A DNA stretch of 64,000 nucleotides from Terriglobia bacterium (GTDB lineage: Bacteria; Acidobacteriota; Terriglobia; Bryobacterales; Bryobacteraceae), in contig JAIQFI010000009.1 of the NCBI GenBank assembly GCA_020073345.1, positions 1 to 64,000 of the forward strand. The letters run 5' to 3'. The translations under genes were made by a program, and so were the position numbers. Positions 42,447 to 52,012 of the stretch are shown piece after piece. Under the pieces are notes generated by a model. That model worked only from the letters and a program-made list of their open reading frames with translations, ran no database searches and had not been told where the DNA came from. Position 1 is the first letter of the stretch, and each line of letters begins with the position of its first letter.

Positions 42447-43646
42447 TCATCGCATCACCAGTCCCATGAGGCCCCGGCTGCGCCCCTGCGGCGGCCGGTG
42501 CAGCTTCAACTTCGCCGAATACATCGCCAGGCCGGCGGCGGTGGCCCACACCGGGCTGCGCAGTTCCTCCGGCCAATCCTGGATCCCTTTCGCGAAGCCC
42601 AGACAGGCGGTGCAGTCGAGCTTTTTCTCCGCCATGTCCCACATGCCCGGCAGCAGCGCGCCGCCGCCGGTCAGCACGACGCCCTCGAGCAGACTCCGGT
42701 CCATGCCGGCGCGCTGGATTTCGGCTCGCACGAAACCGAACAGCTGATCGGCGCGGGCATCCAGCACCTCGATCAGCTCGCTGCGATGCGCTTCCCGCGG
42801 CGGGCGGCCTTCGGGGGACGGGACCTCGATCAGCGTCGACTCCGCGGTCAGGCCCAGCATGGCGCAGCCGTACTGCTGCTTGAGGCTCTCGGCGTCCTCG
42901 TAGGAGACCTTCAGCATCCAGGCGATATCGCGCGTAAAGTGATCGGCGGTTACCGGAATGCTCGAGGCCAGAATCAGTTTCTCGCCGTCGTAGACCACCA
43001 GGCCGCTCGACTCGAGGCCAATGTCGACGATGGCGACGCCGCGCGCGCGCTCCTCCGCTCCCACGCAGGCATAGGCCGCCGCCATCGGCTCGAACACGGT
43101 CTCTTCGATGGGCAAGTGGGCCAGGTGGGCCGAGGCGATCAGCGCCTGATGGTCCTGCACGGAGGCGGTCACCAGGTGAACGTTGGCTTCCAGGCGCGAG
43201 CACACGCCCCTGGTCGGCTTACGGAACCCGGCGCGTCCGTCCAGGATAAAATCCTGCGGAGCAACGTGCAAAACCATCCGGTCGCGCTCGAGCGCCACGT
43301 CCGAGCCGAGTTCCACCGCATAAGCCAGATCGTCCTGATCGATTTCGCGGGGGCGGCCAAACTCGTACAGTCCGCGGCCCTGCGCGCCGTGAATCGACCG
43401 CCCGCCCAGGCCCAGGGTGGCCGCTTCGACCGAGACTTTCGCGCCCCGCTCGGCGTCGGCCACAGCGGCGCGAATGGATTCGGCCGCGGCCTCCTGATCA
43501 GTGATGCGGCCTTTAGTCCAGCCGGCGGAGACCGCCAATCCATAGGACAGACAGCGGAGGTGATCGCCTTGAATCGCGCAGATCACGCAGCGGGTGCGCG
43601 AGCTTCCGACGTCCAGACCTACCGCGAGTCGTATTTTGCCAGGCAT
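42447..43646 (-). CDS. ftsA: cell division protein FtsA
   Basis: A 399-residue actin-like protein that anchors FtsZ to the membrane. It begins [33 protein letters not shown] and [13 protein letters not shown] are the other phosphate and adenosine motifs. The C-terminal basic stretch ([16 protein letters not shown]) fits the amphipathic membrane-targeting helix. Two bases separate it from ftsQ. Confidence 0.95.
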   Translation of the reverse strand: MPGKIRLAVGLDVGSSRTRCVICAIQGDHLRCLSYGLAVSAGWTKGRITDQEAAAESIRAAVADAERGAKVSVEAATLGLGGRSIHGAQGRGLYEFGRPREIDQDDLAYAVELGSDVALERDRMVLHVAPQDFILDGRAGFRKPTRGVCSRLEANVHLVTASVQDHQALIASAHLAHLPIEETVFEPMAAAYACVGAEERARGVAIVDIGLESSGLVVYDGEKLILASSIPVTADHFTRDIAWMLKVSYEDAESLKQQYGCAMLGLTAESTLIEVPSPEGRPPREAHRSELIEVLDARADQLFGFVRAEIQRAGMDRSLLEGVVLTGGGALLPGMWDMAEKKLDCTACLGFAKGIQDWPEELRSPVWATAAGLAMYSAKLKLHRPPQGRSRGLMGLVMR

Positions 43647-43648
43647 GC

Positions 43649-44491
43649 TTATTCCACCACCGTAATGCGATCTTCCAGGCGCAAATCCAGGACGGCCGCA
43701 CCCGGCAGGCGCTGCTGGATCTGCGAGTAATGACTCAAGAAATTTCCGTAACGCGCCTTAAAGTTGCGGTCTCCCAGCAACAATGTAAGGCTGCGCCCGT
43801 CGTAGGGCTGGGTAACCTTGAGATTGTCGCCGTCGGATACGTCGACTTCCGAAATGTTGGCGGTAGCATCGCCCAGGTCCGCGGTCATGCGAAGCATTCG
43901 CTGGATGCCTTCGCGCCGCTTAGCAATCGGATCCGAAGCCCGCACGCCCGACAGCACCGGAAGCTTGAACCGGTCGGTAACGGGCGGAAGAATCACGCCT
44001 TCGCTATCGATCAGTCCGAAGCGGGAGGCATTCGTGCGCACGAACGCCACGGGCGAGCGTTCCTGTACGCGGACGATCACGCGGTTCGGCCACACGCGCG
44101 CGACCGACGCTTCCCGGATCCAAGGCACGGCGCGAACCGCGTCGCGGCGCTCCGACAACGGAATCAGGTAGACGCTGACACCCTCATCATCGGCGAAAAT
44201 GTTTTCGACGGCGGCGCGGGAGGCGTGAGCGGCGCCGGCGATTTGGAGCGAGGAATTCTCTCCAGGTCCGCCCAGCGCAAAACGGGAATCCGTGATCAGA
44301 AACTGCTCCACCAGATGAAACGCCAAAAGAATCGCGCCGAGCAGCACCGCTGCGGCGACGAACGTAGCGATCATGCGAGGCGTCGAAAAACGCGGCGCGC
44401 GGGCGGAGTTCACAGCAGCCTTCCTGGCAGGCCGTGCGTCTTCTTCCAAGCCCGGCAGGACACCCGTACCTTCGTAAGACTTGCGGCCCAC
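43649..44491 (-). CDS. ftsQ: cell division protein FtsQ
   Basis: A 280-residue single-pass protein: basic cytoplasmic part, one membrane segment (about 37-60), a POTRA domain (LQIAGAAHASRAAVENIF) and the FtsQ beta domain (VARVWPNRVIVRVQERSPVA). It scaffolds the divisome with FtsL and FtsB. It lies 1 base after murC; murB and ddl, often found at this point, are absent. Confidence 0.92.
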   Translation of the reverse strand: MGRKSYEGTGVLPGLEEDARPARKAAVNSARAPRFSTPRMIATFVAAAVLLGAILLAFHLVEQFLITDSRFALGGPGENSSLQIAGAAHASRAAVENIFADDEGVSVYLIPLSERRDAVRAVPWIREASVARVWPNRVIVRVQERSPVAFVRTNASRFGLIDSEGVILPPVTDRFKLPVLSGVRASDPIAKRREGIQRMLRMTADLGDATANISEVDVSDGDNLKVTQPYDGRSLTLLLGDRNFKARYGNFLSHYSQIQQRLPGAAVLDLRLEDRITVVE

Positions 44492-44492
44492 G

Positions 44493-45884
44493 CTAACGCC
44501 CGCTCCTTAGCTTTTCAATAATTCTGTCGCCCGCCTGAGAGACGCTCCCGGCGCCCAGCGTGACGATCGCGTCGCCCGATTCCGCGGCTTCGAGAACCGA
44601 CTCGATGCCCGCGTCCATGGTTCCGCTGTACACAGCGCCGCGATGGCCGAAAGTTTGCAACCGTTCCGTCAGGACTTGCGAGCTCACGCCCTCGATAGGC
44701 TGTTCCGATGCCGGATAAATATCGATCACGAAGACGGTATCGGCCTGGTGAAAAGCGCGCGCGAAATCGTCCATAAGAGCCTCCGTCCGGGTGTAACGAT
44801 GCGGCTGGAACAGCACGTGAATGCGGCGGTAGCGGCAAGCGCGGGCGGCGGCCAGAGTCGCCCGGATCTCGGTGGGATGATGGCCGTAGTCGTCGATTAC
44901 CGTGACGCCCCGCTCAACGCCGCGCACCTGGAACCGGCGGTCGACGCCGCTAAACCCCGCCAAAGCCTCGCGGATAGTCTCCATCGGGATCTCGAGTTCG
45001 AGCGCGATGGCGACTGCGGCCGTCGCGTTACTCACGTTGTGCGCACCCGGCACGTGCAGCTTAAAACATCCCAGATCGCGTTCCTGGTGGACCAGGTTGT
45101 GAACCAGGTGGAATTCGCTGGCCATGTGCCCCGTCGAGCAGGACGTGATTCGCAGATCGGCCTGAGCGCTGACGCCATAGGTGATCACGCGGCGGTTGAT
45201 CCGGGGCAGAATCCGCTGTACGTTTTCATCGTCCAGGCACAGCACCGCGGCGCCGTAGAACGGGACGCGATTCACAAACTCCACGAACGCCCGGCAAATC
45301 TCGTCGAGATCCTTGTAATGATCCAGGTGCTCCCGGTCGATGTTGGTCACGACGGCCAGAATCGGGGCAAGCTTCAGAAAAGACCCGTCGCTCTCGTCGC
45401 TTTCGACCACCAGGTAATCTCCTACTCCTACGCGCGCGTTCGAGCCGCGCAGCACCGCCGCACGCCCACCGACCATGACGGTAGGATCGAGGCCCGCATG
45501 GATCAGGACGGCGGCCACCATGGAAGTAGTCGTGGTTTTTCCATGGCTCCCGGCGATGGCGATCCCGAATTTCAGGCGCATCAGTTCGGCCAGCAGTTCG
45601 CCGCGCGGGATCACCGGGAGCCCCAGACGGCGGGCCTCGGCGACTTCCGGATTATCGGGGCGAACGGCGGAACTGACCACCACCGCATTCGCGCCGGCGA
45701 CATTCGCCGCGGCGTGCCCTTCATGAATCACGGCTCCGCGCGCCGCCAGACGCTCGGTGATGGGGGAAAGTTTTGCGTCGGATCCGCTGACGCGATAGCC
45801 CAGTTCGAGAAGAACCTCGGCCAGCCCGCTCATGCCGATTCCACCGATACCGACGAAGTGGACAGGCTGAGGCTTGAAAAACAT
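44493..45884 (-). CDS. murC: UDP-N-acetylmuramate-L-alanine ligase
   Basis: A 463-residue Mur ligase adding L-Ala to UDP-MurNAc. It begins [18 protein letters not shown]; the ATP loop is [14 protein letters not shown], the metal region is [10 protein letters not shown], and the C-terminal domain has [10 protein letters not shown]. Normal length. Confidence 0.98.
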   Translation of the reverse strand: MFFKPQPVHFVGIGGIGMSGLAEVLLELGYRVSGSDAKLSPITERLAARGAVIHEGHAAANVAGANAVVVSSAVRPDNPEVAEARRLGLPVIPRGELLAELMRLKFGIAIAGSHGKTTTTSMVAAVLIHAGLDPTVMVGGRAAVLRGSNARVGVGDYLVVESDESDGSFLKLAPILAVVTNIDREHLDHYKDLDEICRAFVEFVNRVPFYGAAVLCLDDENVQRILPRINRRVITYGVSAQADLRITSCSTGHMASEFHLVHNLVHQERDLGCFKLHVPGAHNVSNATAAVAIALELEIPMETIREALAGFSGVDRRFQVRGVERGVTVIDDYGHHPTEIRATLAAARACRYRRIHVLFQPHRYTRTEALMDDFARAFHQADTVFVIDIYPASEQPIEGVSSQVLTERLQTFGHRGAVYSGTMDAGIESVLEAAESGDAIVTLGAGSVSQAGDRIIEKLRSGR

Positions 45885-45944
45885 TTCAATATCGTATTGT
45901 TTCGGCTTTTGAGCGCGGTGTCAACACCGCAAAAACTAGAAAGC

Positions 45945-47045
45945 TTACGCGAACTCCTCCAATACCTCCGCGGCTCGGCGCGCCGCGCCGGGTTTGGCAA
46001 AACCTCGGGCGGCTTCGCCCATCTTTTCCAGGAGCCCCGGCTCTCGCGCCAGGCGCATGACCTCCTGCACCAAACGCGATCCGTTGAACTCCTCGTCCAA
46101 AACCAGGCGCGCCGCTCCGATCCGTTCCATCGCTTCGGCGTTGCGCAACTGATGCTGATCGGCCGCGGTGGGCAAAGGCACCAGAATCGACGGCTTCCCC
46201 GCGGCCGCCAGTTCGCTCACCGTACTCATGCCGGCGCGGCTCACGACCACATCCGCGGAAGCGAATGCCGCCGGCATATCGGCAAGGAACGGCGCAATCT
46301 CGCCTTCCATCCCGCCCTCGATCATGGCGAGCCGGAACCCCAGCGCCAGCTCCTCGTGAGCGGCTGGACCGGTCTGATGGATCAGCCGTACAGCAGCTTT
46401 CTCCGGCGTTTCCCTCCATAAGGGCCAGCTTTCCCGCGCGGCCCGGTTCAATGTCCGTGAGCCCTGGCTGCCGCCGGTAATCAACACCGTCAGTTTGTTG
46501 CCGCGAGGCTTGGGAGGAATCGCAAAGAACTCTTTGCGCACCGGGAGACCGGTCACGTCGGTGACGGCGGAGGGAAACCATCGCGCCGTCTCGGGGAAAC
46601 TCACCAGGGCGCGCGCCACGAAACGGGCCAGCTTGCGATGGGTGAATCCGGGAATGGCGTTCGGCTCCATGACCACCACCGGCACACGTTTCCAAAGAGC
46701 CGCCAGCAGAACGGGACCGGCCACGAAACCTCCCGTGGAGAAAACCGCCGCGGGACGGTCGCGATCGAGCATCCGGGAAGCGGCCCACACGCTGAACGGG
46801 AGCTCGGCCAGAGTGACCAACATCCTCCGGAAACCCACGCGCTGTAGTCCGCCGATTTCGATCCATTCGATCGGAAAGCCCTCGGACGGCGCCAGTTTCG
46901 CCTCCATACCGCGCCGCGTTCCAATGAAGCGCACCGAGTGACCCCGCGCACGCAGCTCGCGCGCCACCGCCAGAGCCGGCATCACATGCCCGCCCGTGCC
47001 TCCGCCGGTCATCACGAAGGCCGCCGATTTCTTGGGCTCCGTCAT
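45945..47045 (-). CDS. murG: undecaprenyldiphospho-muramoylpentapeptide beta-N-acetylglucosaminyltransferase
   Basis: A 366-residue GT28 glycosyltransferase that makes lipid II from lipid I at the inner membrane face. GGGTGGHVMPALAVAREL is the N-terminal G-loop; TGGSQGSRTLN and SRAGMSTVSELAAAGKPSIL are the UDP-GlcNAc-binding motifs. Order ftsW-murG-murC is conserved. Sixty bases separate it from murC. Confidence 0.97.
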   Translation of the reverse strand: MTEPKKSAAFVMTGGGTGGHVMPALAVARELRARGHSVRFIGTRRGMEAKLAPSEGFPIEWIEIGGLQRVGFRRMLVTLAELPFSVWAASRMLDRDRPAAVFSTGGFVAGPVLLAALWKRVPVVVMEPNAIPGFTHRKLARFVARALVSFPETARWFPSAVTDVTGLPVRKEFFAIPPKPRGNKLTVLITGGSQGSRTLNRAARESWPLWRETPEKAAVRLIHQTGPAAHEELALGFRLAMIEGGMEGEIAPFLADMPAAFASADVVVSRAGMSTVSELAAAGKPSILVPLPTAADQHQLRNAEAMERIGAARLVLDEEFNGSRLVQEVMRLAREPGLLEKMGEAARGFAKPGAARRAAEVLEEFA

Positions 47046-47064
47046 TCTTCATGCTCGCTGGCGC

Positions 47065-48204
47065 TCAACCCTCATGTTCACTGACGCTGAGTAACATTCC
47101 TAAACACGTCAGCGTGCTCAGCAGGGAGCTGCCGCCCAGGCTGATCATCGGCAAGGGGAATCCCTTGGTAGGTCCCATATCCAGGACGACGCTGATATTC
47201 ATGAAGGCTTGGACCACGATCGCCACCGTAACGCCCAGCGCAAGATACTTGCCGAAATCGTCGCGGGCCAAAACGAACAAACGCGCCCCGCGCCACAGGA
47301 TCACCAGGAATCCGGAGAGCACCGCCGTGGTTCCCCACAGGCCAAGTTCCTCACCAATGGTGGCGTAGATGAAATCACTGTCCGGTTCCGGCAGAAACAT
47401 CAGCTTCTGTTTCCCTTGCGTGAGGCCGACACCCAGCACGCCGCCGGTGCCCACGGCGATCTTGGATTGCAGAGGCTGATAGCTGGCATCGCGAACGGTG
47501 GTGGACCGCTGGATCCACGCACGCAGAGCTCCCTGCGTATCGAGCTTCTCGATCTTGGTGTAGTTCGGATCGACATAGGCGATGACGCGCTGCAGCCGGT
47601 AGGGGCTCCAAATGATGGCTACAGCGCCGAGCGCCGCGGCGATGGCCCCGGCACGGATCATGTACTTCTTCTCGAGGCCCGCAACCCAGAACACGATCAC
47701 CGCGGTGATCACAGGCACCATCGCGGTCCCCAAATCAGCGACCACCACCACGCCCGCCAGCATCGCCACGGCCACGAACGCCTGCTGCAGCGTGCGGCGA
47801 TCATTGATCACGCGCGCGCGCCGGTCGAGAAAATAGGCCAGAAAGACGATCAGCGCCGGCTTGGCGAATTCGGACGGCTGGAATGAGCCGATACCGGCGA
47901 AACGAAACCAGCGGTGGTGCGAGCCGAAGAAGTACACCATCACCAACAATCCCAGCACGATCCCCAGTCCGGAGAACGCCCACGCCGGAGTGTTCAGCCG
48001 CCGGTAATCCAGGCGCTTGAAGTACATCAAGACGATGAACGATACCAGGGCCCAACCCAGCTGGCGGACAGCGAAGTAATACGGCGCGACACCGTTCCGA
48101 AGCTCGGCAATCGCGCTCGACGCGCTGTAGACCATCACCAGGCCGAACGCGACCATGGCCAGAATGGTCAGAAAAAGGATCCAGTCGGTCTTAAGTCGCG
48201 CCAT
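47065..48204 (-). CDS. ftsW: peptidoglycan glycosyltransferase FtsW
   Basis: A 379-residue SEDS-family polymerase with about ten membrane segments. Motifs include SSFQPSEFAKPALIVFLAYF with the catalytic-region charges and the late FPLPMISLGGSSLLSTL. It polymerises septal glycan strands from lipid II with FtsI. It overlaps the murD stop region by one base. Confidence 0.96.
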   Translation of the reverse strand: MARLKTDWILFLTILAMVAFGLVMVYSASSAIAELRNGVAPYYFAVRQLGWALVSFIVLMYFKRLDYRRLNTPAWAFSGLGIVLGLLVMVYFFGSHHRWFRFAGIGSFQPSEFAKPALIVFLAYFLDRRARVINDRRTLQQAFVAVAMLAGVVVVADLGTAMVPVITAVIVFWVAGLEKKYMIRAGAIAAALGAVAIIWSPYRLQRVIAYVDPNYTKIEKLDTQGALRAWIQRSTTVRDASYQPLQSKIAVGTGGVLGVGLTQGKQKLMFLPEPDSDFIYATIGEELGLWGTTAVLSGFLVILWRGARLFVLARDDFGKYLALGVTVAIVVQAFMNISVVLDMGPTKGFPLPMISLGGSSLLSTLTCLGMLLSVSEHEG

Positions 48205-49511
48205 TACTTCCTTCCTAGCTGGTTCACGAGACGCTTGAATTCCCGTCCGCGGTGTTCAAAGTTTTCGAATTGATCGAAGCTGGCGCAAGCGGGGGCCAGC
48301 AGAACGGTGTCTCCGGAGCGCGCGGACGCGTGGGCGTGAAGCACTGCGGCTGTCAGCGTCCCGCACTTCACCGTGGATACTTCTCCGTGCAGATGATCTT
48401 CAATTTTATCGGCCGCCGCGCCGATTAACAAGGCACAGCGCGTTTTTTCTTTCATCGCCGCGGCCAAGGGACGATAGTCGCTGTTCTTATCCTTGCCGCC
48501 AAGAATCACCCAAAGCCCGCGCGGGAACGCCGCCAGAGCCTTCAGCGTCGCGTCGACATTCGTAGCTTTGGAATCGTTGTACCAGGCGACGCCGTCCAAG
48601 TCGCGCACGAATTCGAGCCGGTGCTCGACTCCAGGGAAGCTCATCACAGCGGCGCGAATCTGTTCGTGGGTGGCGCCGGCGAGCCGCGCCATCATAGCCG
48701 CGGCCATCGTATTTTCCAGATTGTGGATCCCTCGTAGAGGCACTTCGGCGGTTAACATGATCCGCTGGCCATTGAGGACGATCTCCCCGGCATCGAGCCA
48801 GGCGCCCGATTCGACCTGTTGGGTTGAACTAAAGAACATGGTCTTCGCGGCGGCGCGTTCCGCGTAGCCGCGGGTCACGGGATCATCGGCGTTCAGCACC
48901 GCGAAATCGTCCGACCGTTGATTCTCGAACAGGCGAGCCTTGGCGGCGGCGTACTTCTCGAACGTATAGTGCCGATCCAGGTGATCGGGCGTGACGTTTA
49001 GAGCCGCTGCTATGTGAGCGCGAAATGACGAAATGGTTTCGAGCTGAAAACTCGAAAGTTCCAGCACGTTCCACTGCCCAGCGCGCGACGACTTCACCAT
49101 CGAAGCCGGCGGAGTACCGATATTGCCACCCACCTGCACGGGAATTCCGCTGGTCTGTAGGATATGCCCGGTCATCGCCGTCGTCGTCGTCTTTCCGTTC
49201 GATCCGGTGATCCCGATGATTTCGCCTTTCATAAACCAGATTGCAAGCTCCAGATCGCCGATCACCCGGATTCCCCGACGACGAACCGGCTCCAGTAAGT
49301 CCAGGTCAGCAGGCACACCCGGCGAAAGCACCACCAGATCCGCGCCCTCGAACGAAGCCGCCTCCTGGGGCTTGACCACCACGCCTAGATTGGTCGCAGG
49401 TGATTGATCCACTGCCGTCACGCTAGCTCCCTGCTCCATCAACAGCTCCACAGCCGCAACGCCACTGCGCGCCATCCCCACCACCACGGCTCGCGCACCT
49501 TGCACATTCAT
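48204..49511 (-). CDS. murD: UDP-N-acetylmuramoylalanine-D-glutamate ligase
   Basis: A 435-residue Mur ligase. The start is the ATG at 49511 (MNVQGARAVVVGMARSG), which overlaps the mraY stop by 4 bases; a longer frame to 49595 runs into mraY. ATP loop GITGSNGKTTTTAM; C-terminal WYNDSKATNVDATLKAL. Confidence 0.97.
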   Translation of the reverse strand: MNVQGARAVVVGMARSGVAAVELLMEQGASVTAVDQSPATNLGVVVKPQEAASFEGADLVVLSPGVPADLDLLEPVRRRGIRVIGDLELAIWFMKGEIIGITGSNGKTTTTAMTGHILQTSGIPVQVGGNIGTPPASMVKSSRAGQWNVLELSSFQLETISSFRAHIAAALNVTPDHLDRHYTFEKYAAAKARLFENQRSDDFAVLNADDPVTRGYAERAAAKTMFFSSTQQVESGAWLDAGEIVLNGQRIMLTAEVPLRGIHNLENTMAAAMMARLAGATHEQIRAAVMSFPGVEHRLEFVRDLDGVAWYNDSKATNVDATLKALAAFPRGLWVILGGKDKNSDYRPLAAAMKEKTRCALLIGAAADKIEDHLHGEVSTVKCGTLTAAVLHAHASARSGDTVLLAPACASFDQFENFEHRGREFKRLVNQLGRK

Positions 49512-50641
49512 CGAAGTTTCAACGTCGTCAGCGCGAACAAGGCCATCACCAGGCCGGCGATCCAGAAGCGAATGATCACCTTGGATTCCGCCCACCCCAG
49601 CGCCTCGAAGTGATGGTGCAAAGGAGCCATTTTGAAAATTCGCTTCCCCCTCAATTTAAAGCTGCCGACCTGAAGGATGACCGACACTGCCTCCAACACA
49701 TACACTCCCCCAATGAAGAGCAGCAGCAGTTCCTGCTTTAACAACACCGCCACCGTTCCCAGCCCGCCGCCGAGGGCCAATGACCCCACGTCTCCCATGA
49801 AGATTTCCGCGGGATGCGCGTTGTACCAGAGAAAACCGAGCGACGCGCCAGTCATCGCCGCGCAAAAGATCGTAAGCTCGGCGGCATCGCGCGGACGGGA
49901 CAATTCGAGATAGCGCGCGAGTTCAGCGTTGCCCGAAAGATACGCGAGCACGGTCATGGCGCCCGCCGCAATCAGCATCAGCCCGATGGCCAGGCCGTCC
50001 AGTCCGTCCGTCAGGTTCACCGCATTGGACGCTCCCACCAGCACCATCGCCACGAAAGCGAAGAAGAAGCTGAACGCCAGCGGATAGGTCCAGGGATTGT
50101 TCAGCCAGGTGTGAATCAGCAGATCCGGCTTGAAATCCTTGAAGAACGGCACGTTGATTTCGGTGGTGTAGAGACGCCGGGCGTTCATCCCCAACAGCAG
50201 CACTCCCACCAGCATGGCTGCCACCACCTCCAGCATGAACTTCTGGCGCGCCGTGAGTCCCAGATTCCGCTTGCGCTTGATTTTCGCGTAATCATCCCAG
50301 AATCCGATCGCGCCAAAGCTCACGAGGCCCGCCAAAGCGACCCACACCGAGGGCACATCTAATTTGGCCCATAGTAGTGTCGAAATTACGATCGCGGCGC
50401 AGATCAGCAAGCCGCCCATGGTTGGCGTTCCGGCTTTCTTCTGATGCGACGCCGGACCTTCTTCGCGAATGTGCTGGCCGATCTGGAATTTGCGCAAACG
50501 TGCGATGAACCAGGGGCCGAGCAGGACGAAAATCAGGACTGCCGTCAGGCTGGCCATGGCGGTGCGAAACGTCGTGTACTGAAAAATGCGGAACGGCGAG
50601 AAAATATGATAGAGGTGTTCGTATCCCAGCCAGTAAAACAT
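49508..50641 (-). CDS. mraY: phospho-N-acetylmuramoyl-pentapeptide transferase
   Basis: A 377-residue membrane enzyme forming lipid I on undecaprenyl phosphate. The metal-binding DDYAK (in GFWDDYAKIKRKRNLGL), NLTDGLDGLA and the late MAPLHHHFEALGW are diagnostic. About ten membrane helices. Confidence 0.98.
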   Translation of the reverse strand: MFYWLGYEHLYHIFSPFRIFQYTTFRTAMASLTAVLIFVLLGPWFIARLRKFQIGQHIREEGPASHQKKAGTPTMGGLLICAAIVISTLLWAKLDVPSVWVALAGLVSFGAIGFWDDYAKIKRKRNLGLTARQKFMLEVVAAMLVGVLLLGMNARRLYTTEINVPFFKDFKPDLLIHTWLNNPWTYPLAFSFFFAFVAMVLVGASNAVNLTDGLDGLAIGLMLIAAGAMTVLAYLSGNAELARYLELSRPRDAAELTIFCAAMTGASLGFLWYNAHPAEIFMGDVGSLALGGGLGTVAVLLKQELLLLFIGGVYVLEAVSVILQVGSFKLRGKRIFKMAPLHHHFEALGWAESKVIIRFWIAGLVMALFALTTLKLR

Positions 50642-50644
50642 AGG

Positions 50645-52012
50645 TCAGTTTCTTCCTCCTTCCGGAGAGGCCAGAAACTGCTCCAGGGCGAGCTCCACAT
50701 GAACCCCGCGGGAACCTTTGAACAAGACAGCATCTCCCGGTTGTGCGAGCGAGCGCACCAGTTGGCCGGCTGGGACCGGATCGTCGAAAAAAAACGCGGC
50801 GTCGGCCCGAAGGCCGGAACGCTTGGCTGCATCCAGCATGTAACAGGCCGCGCCGCGTAATCCGACGAGCACATCGATTCCGCACTCCGCGGCATAGCTT
50901 CCTACGTCGCGGTGAAGCGGCTCAGCCCAGCGGCCGAGTTCGAGCATCTCCCCCAGAACCGCGAACCGGCGCCGCGCCGGAGTATCGCGCAACACCGCGA
51001 GCATGGCCCGCGCCGCATCTGGATTGGAGTTGTAGCAATCGTTAAACACGAGAATGTCCCGGTGCCGGAAGCGCTCCCCGCGCATTTTGCCGGGCCGAAT
51101 GTTTCGCACCCGATCCGTCAGGCGATCGGGAGCGATTCCGTATATGCCGGCGACCGCAATCCCGGCCAGTAGACTTGACACGCCGTGGCGGCCGGTCAAG
51201 CGGCTCTCAAAGTGCGTCGCACCCACGCGGAACCCCACGCCGTCTTCGGAAAACGTCAGGTCTTCGGCGCGGACGTTAGCGCGCTCGGATTCGCCGTAGG
51301 TCACTACCCTGCTCGGGTGCCCGCTCGCGAACGCCGCGACGCGCGGGTCGTCGGCATTTAACACCGCCGTCCCATTGACTGGCAGCGCCTCAATCAGCTC
51401 CCGCTTGGCGGCGGCGATACCCTCGATCGAATCGAAGTTTTCCATGTGCGCCCAGCCTACGTTGGTGACCACGCCCACGTTGGGCCCGGCGATTTCGGCC
51501 AGCGCGCGGATTTCGCCTGCGTGGTTCGTCCCCATCTCAAGAACCGCGACGCGAGCCTGATCGTCGATGCGCAGAATGGACAGCGGCAGCCCCACGTGGT
51601 TGTTCAGATTTCCTTCTGTCTTGGCCGTCCTGAATCCTTCCGACAACAGCTCCGCAATCACGTCCTTGGTGGTGGTTTTCCCGGCGCTCCCCGTAACTCC
51701 GACCACGTCTCCGCCCCACTCCCGGCGGGCCGCCGACGCCAGAGTCTGGAGCGCTGCCAGCGAGTCCCCTACTCTAAAAGCCGCAGGCGCTAAGCCACCC
51801 AAATCCACTTCCCTATCCACGACCGCTCCCACGGCGCCTTTTTTCAGTACTTCCGCAACGTAGGCGTGCCCGTCATGATTGGGGCCGCGCAAGGCGAAGA
51901 ACAAATCGCCTGAGCGCACCGTCCGCGAATCGATGCTCCAGCCGGTGACCTGCGCCTCCGTCGTCCCTGCCTGCCCAAGCTGCGCCGCCACCCACCTCAG
52001 CGGCTTGTTCAT
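50645..52012 (-). CDS. murF: UDP-N-acetylmuramoyl-tripeptide-D-alanyl-D-alanine ligase
   Basis: A 455-residue Mur ligase adding D-Ala-D-Ala. ATP loop GVTGSAGKTTTKDV; metal-binding EMGTNHAGEI; C-terminal DCYNSNPDAARAML. It overlaps murE by 4 bases and precedes mraY by 3. Confidence 0.97.
   Translation of the reverse strand: MNKPLRWVAAQLGQAGTTEAQVTGWSIDSRTVRSGDLFFALRGPNHDGHAYVAEVLKKGAVGAVVDREVDLGGLAPAAFRVGDSLAALQTLASAARREWGGDVVGVTGSAGKTTTKDVIAELLSEGFRTAKTEGNLNNHVGLPLSILRIDDQARVAVLEMGTNHAGEIRALAEIAGPNVGVVTNVGWAHMENFDSIEGIAAAKRELIEALPVNGTAVLNADDPRVAAFASGHPSRVVTYGESERANVRAEDLTFSEDGVGFRVGATHFESRLTGRHGVSSLLAGIAVAGIYGIAPDRLTDRVRNIRPGKMRGERFRHRDILVFNDCYNSNPDAARAMLAVLRDTPARRRFAVLGEMLELGRWAEPLHRDVGSYAAECGIDVLVGLRGAACYMLDAAKRSGLRADAAFFFDDPVPAGQLVRSLAQPGDAVLFKGSRGVHVELALEQFLASPEGGRN

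Noticed and set aside
40966..42747. A 593-residue forward frame opposite ftsZ and ftsA
   Set aside because: Antisense shadow of ftsZ and ftsA with His/Arg/Gly-rich composition.
41119..43203. A 694-residue frame joining FtsZ to upstream sequence
   Set aside because: The extra N-terminal part is out-of-frame ftsA sequence; FtsZ begins normally at 42405.
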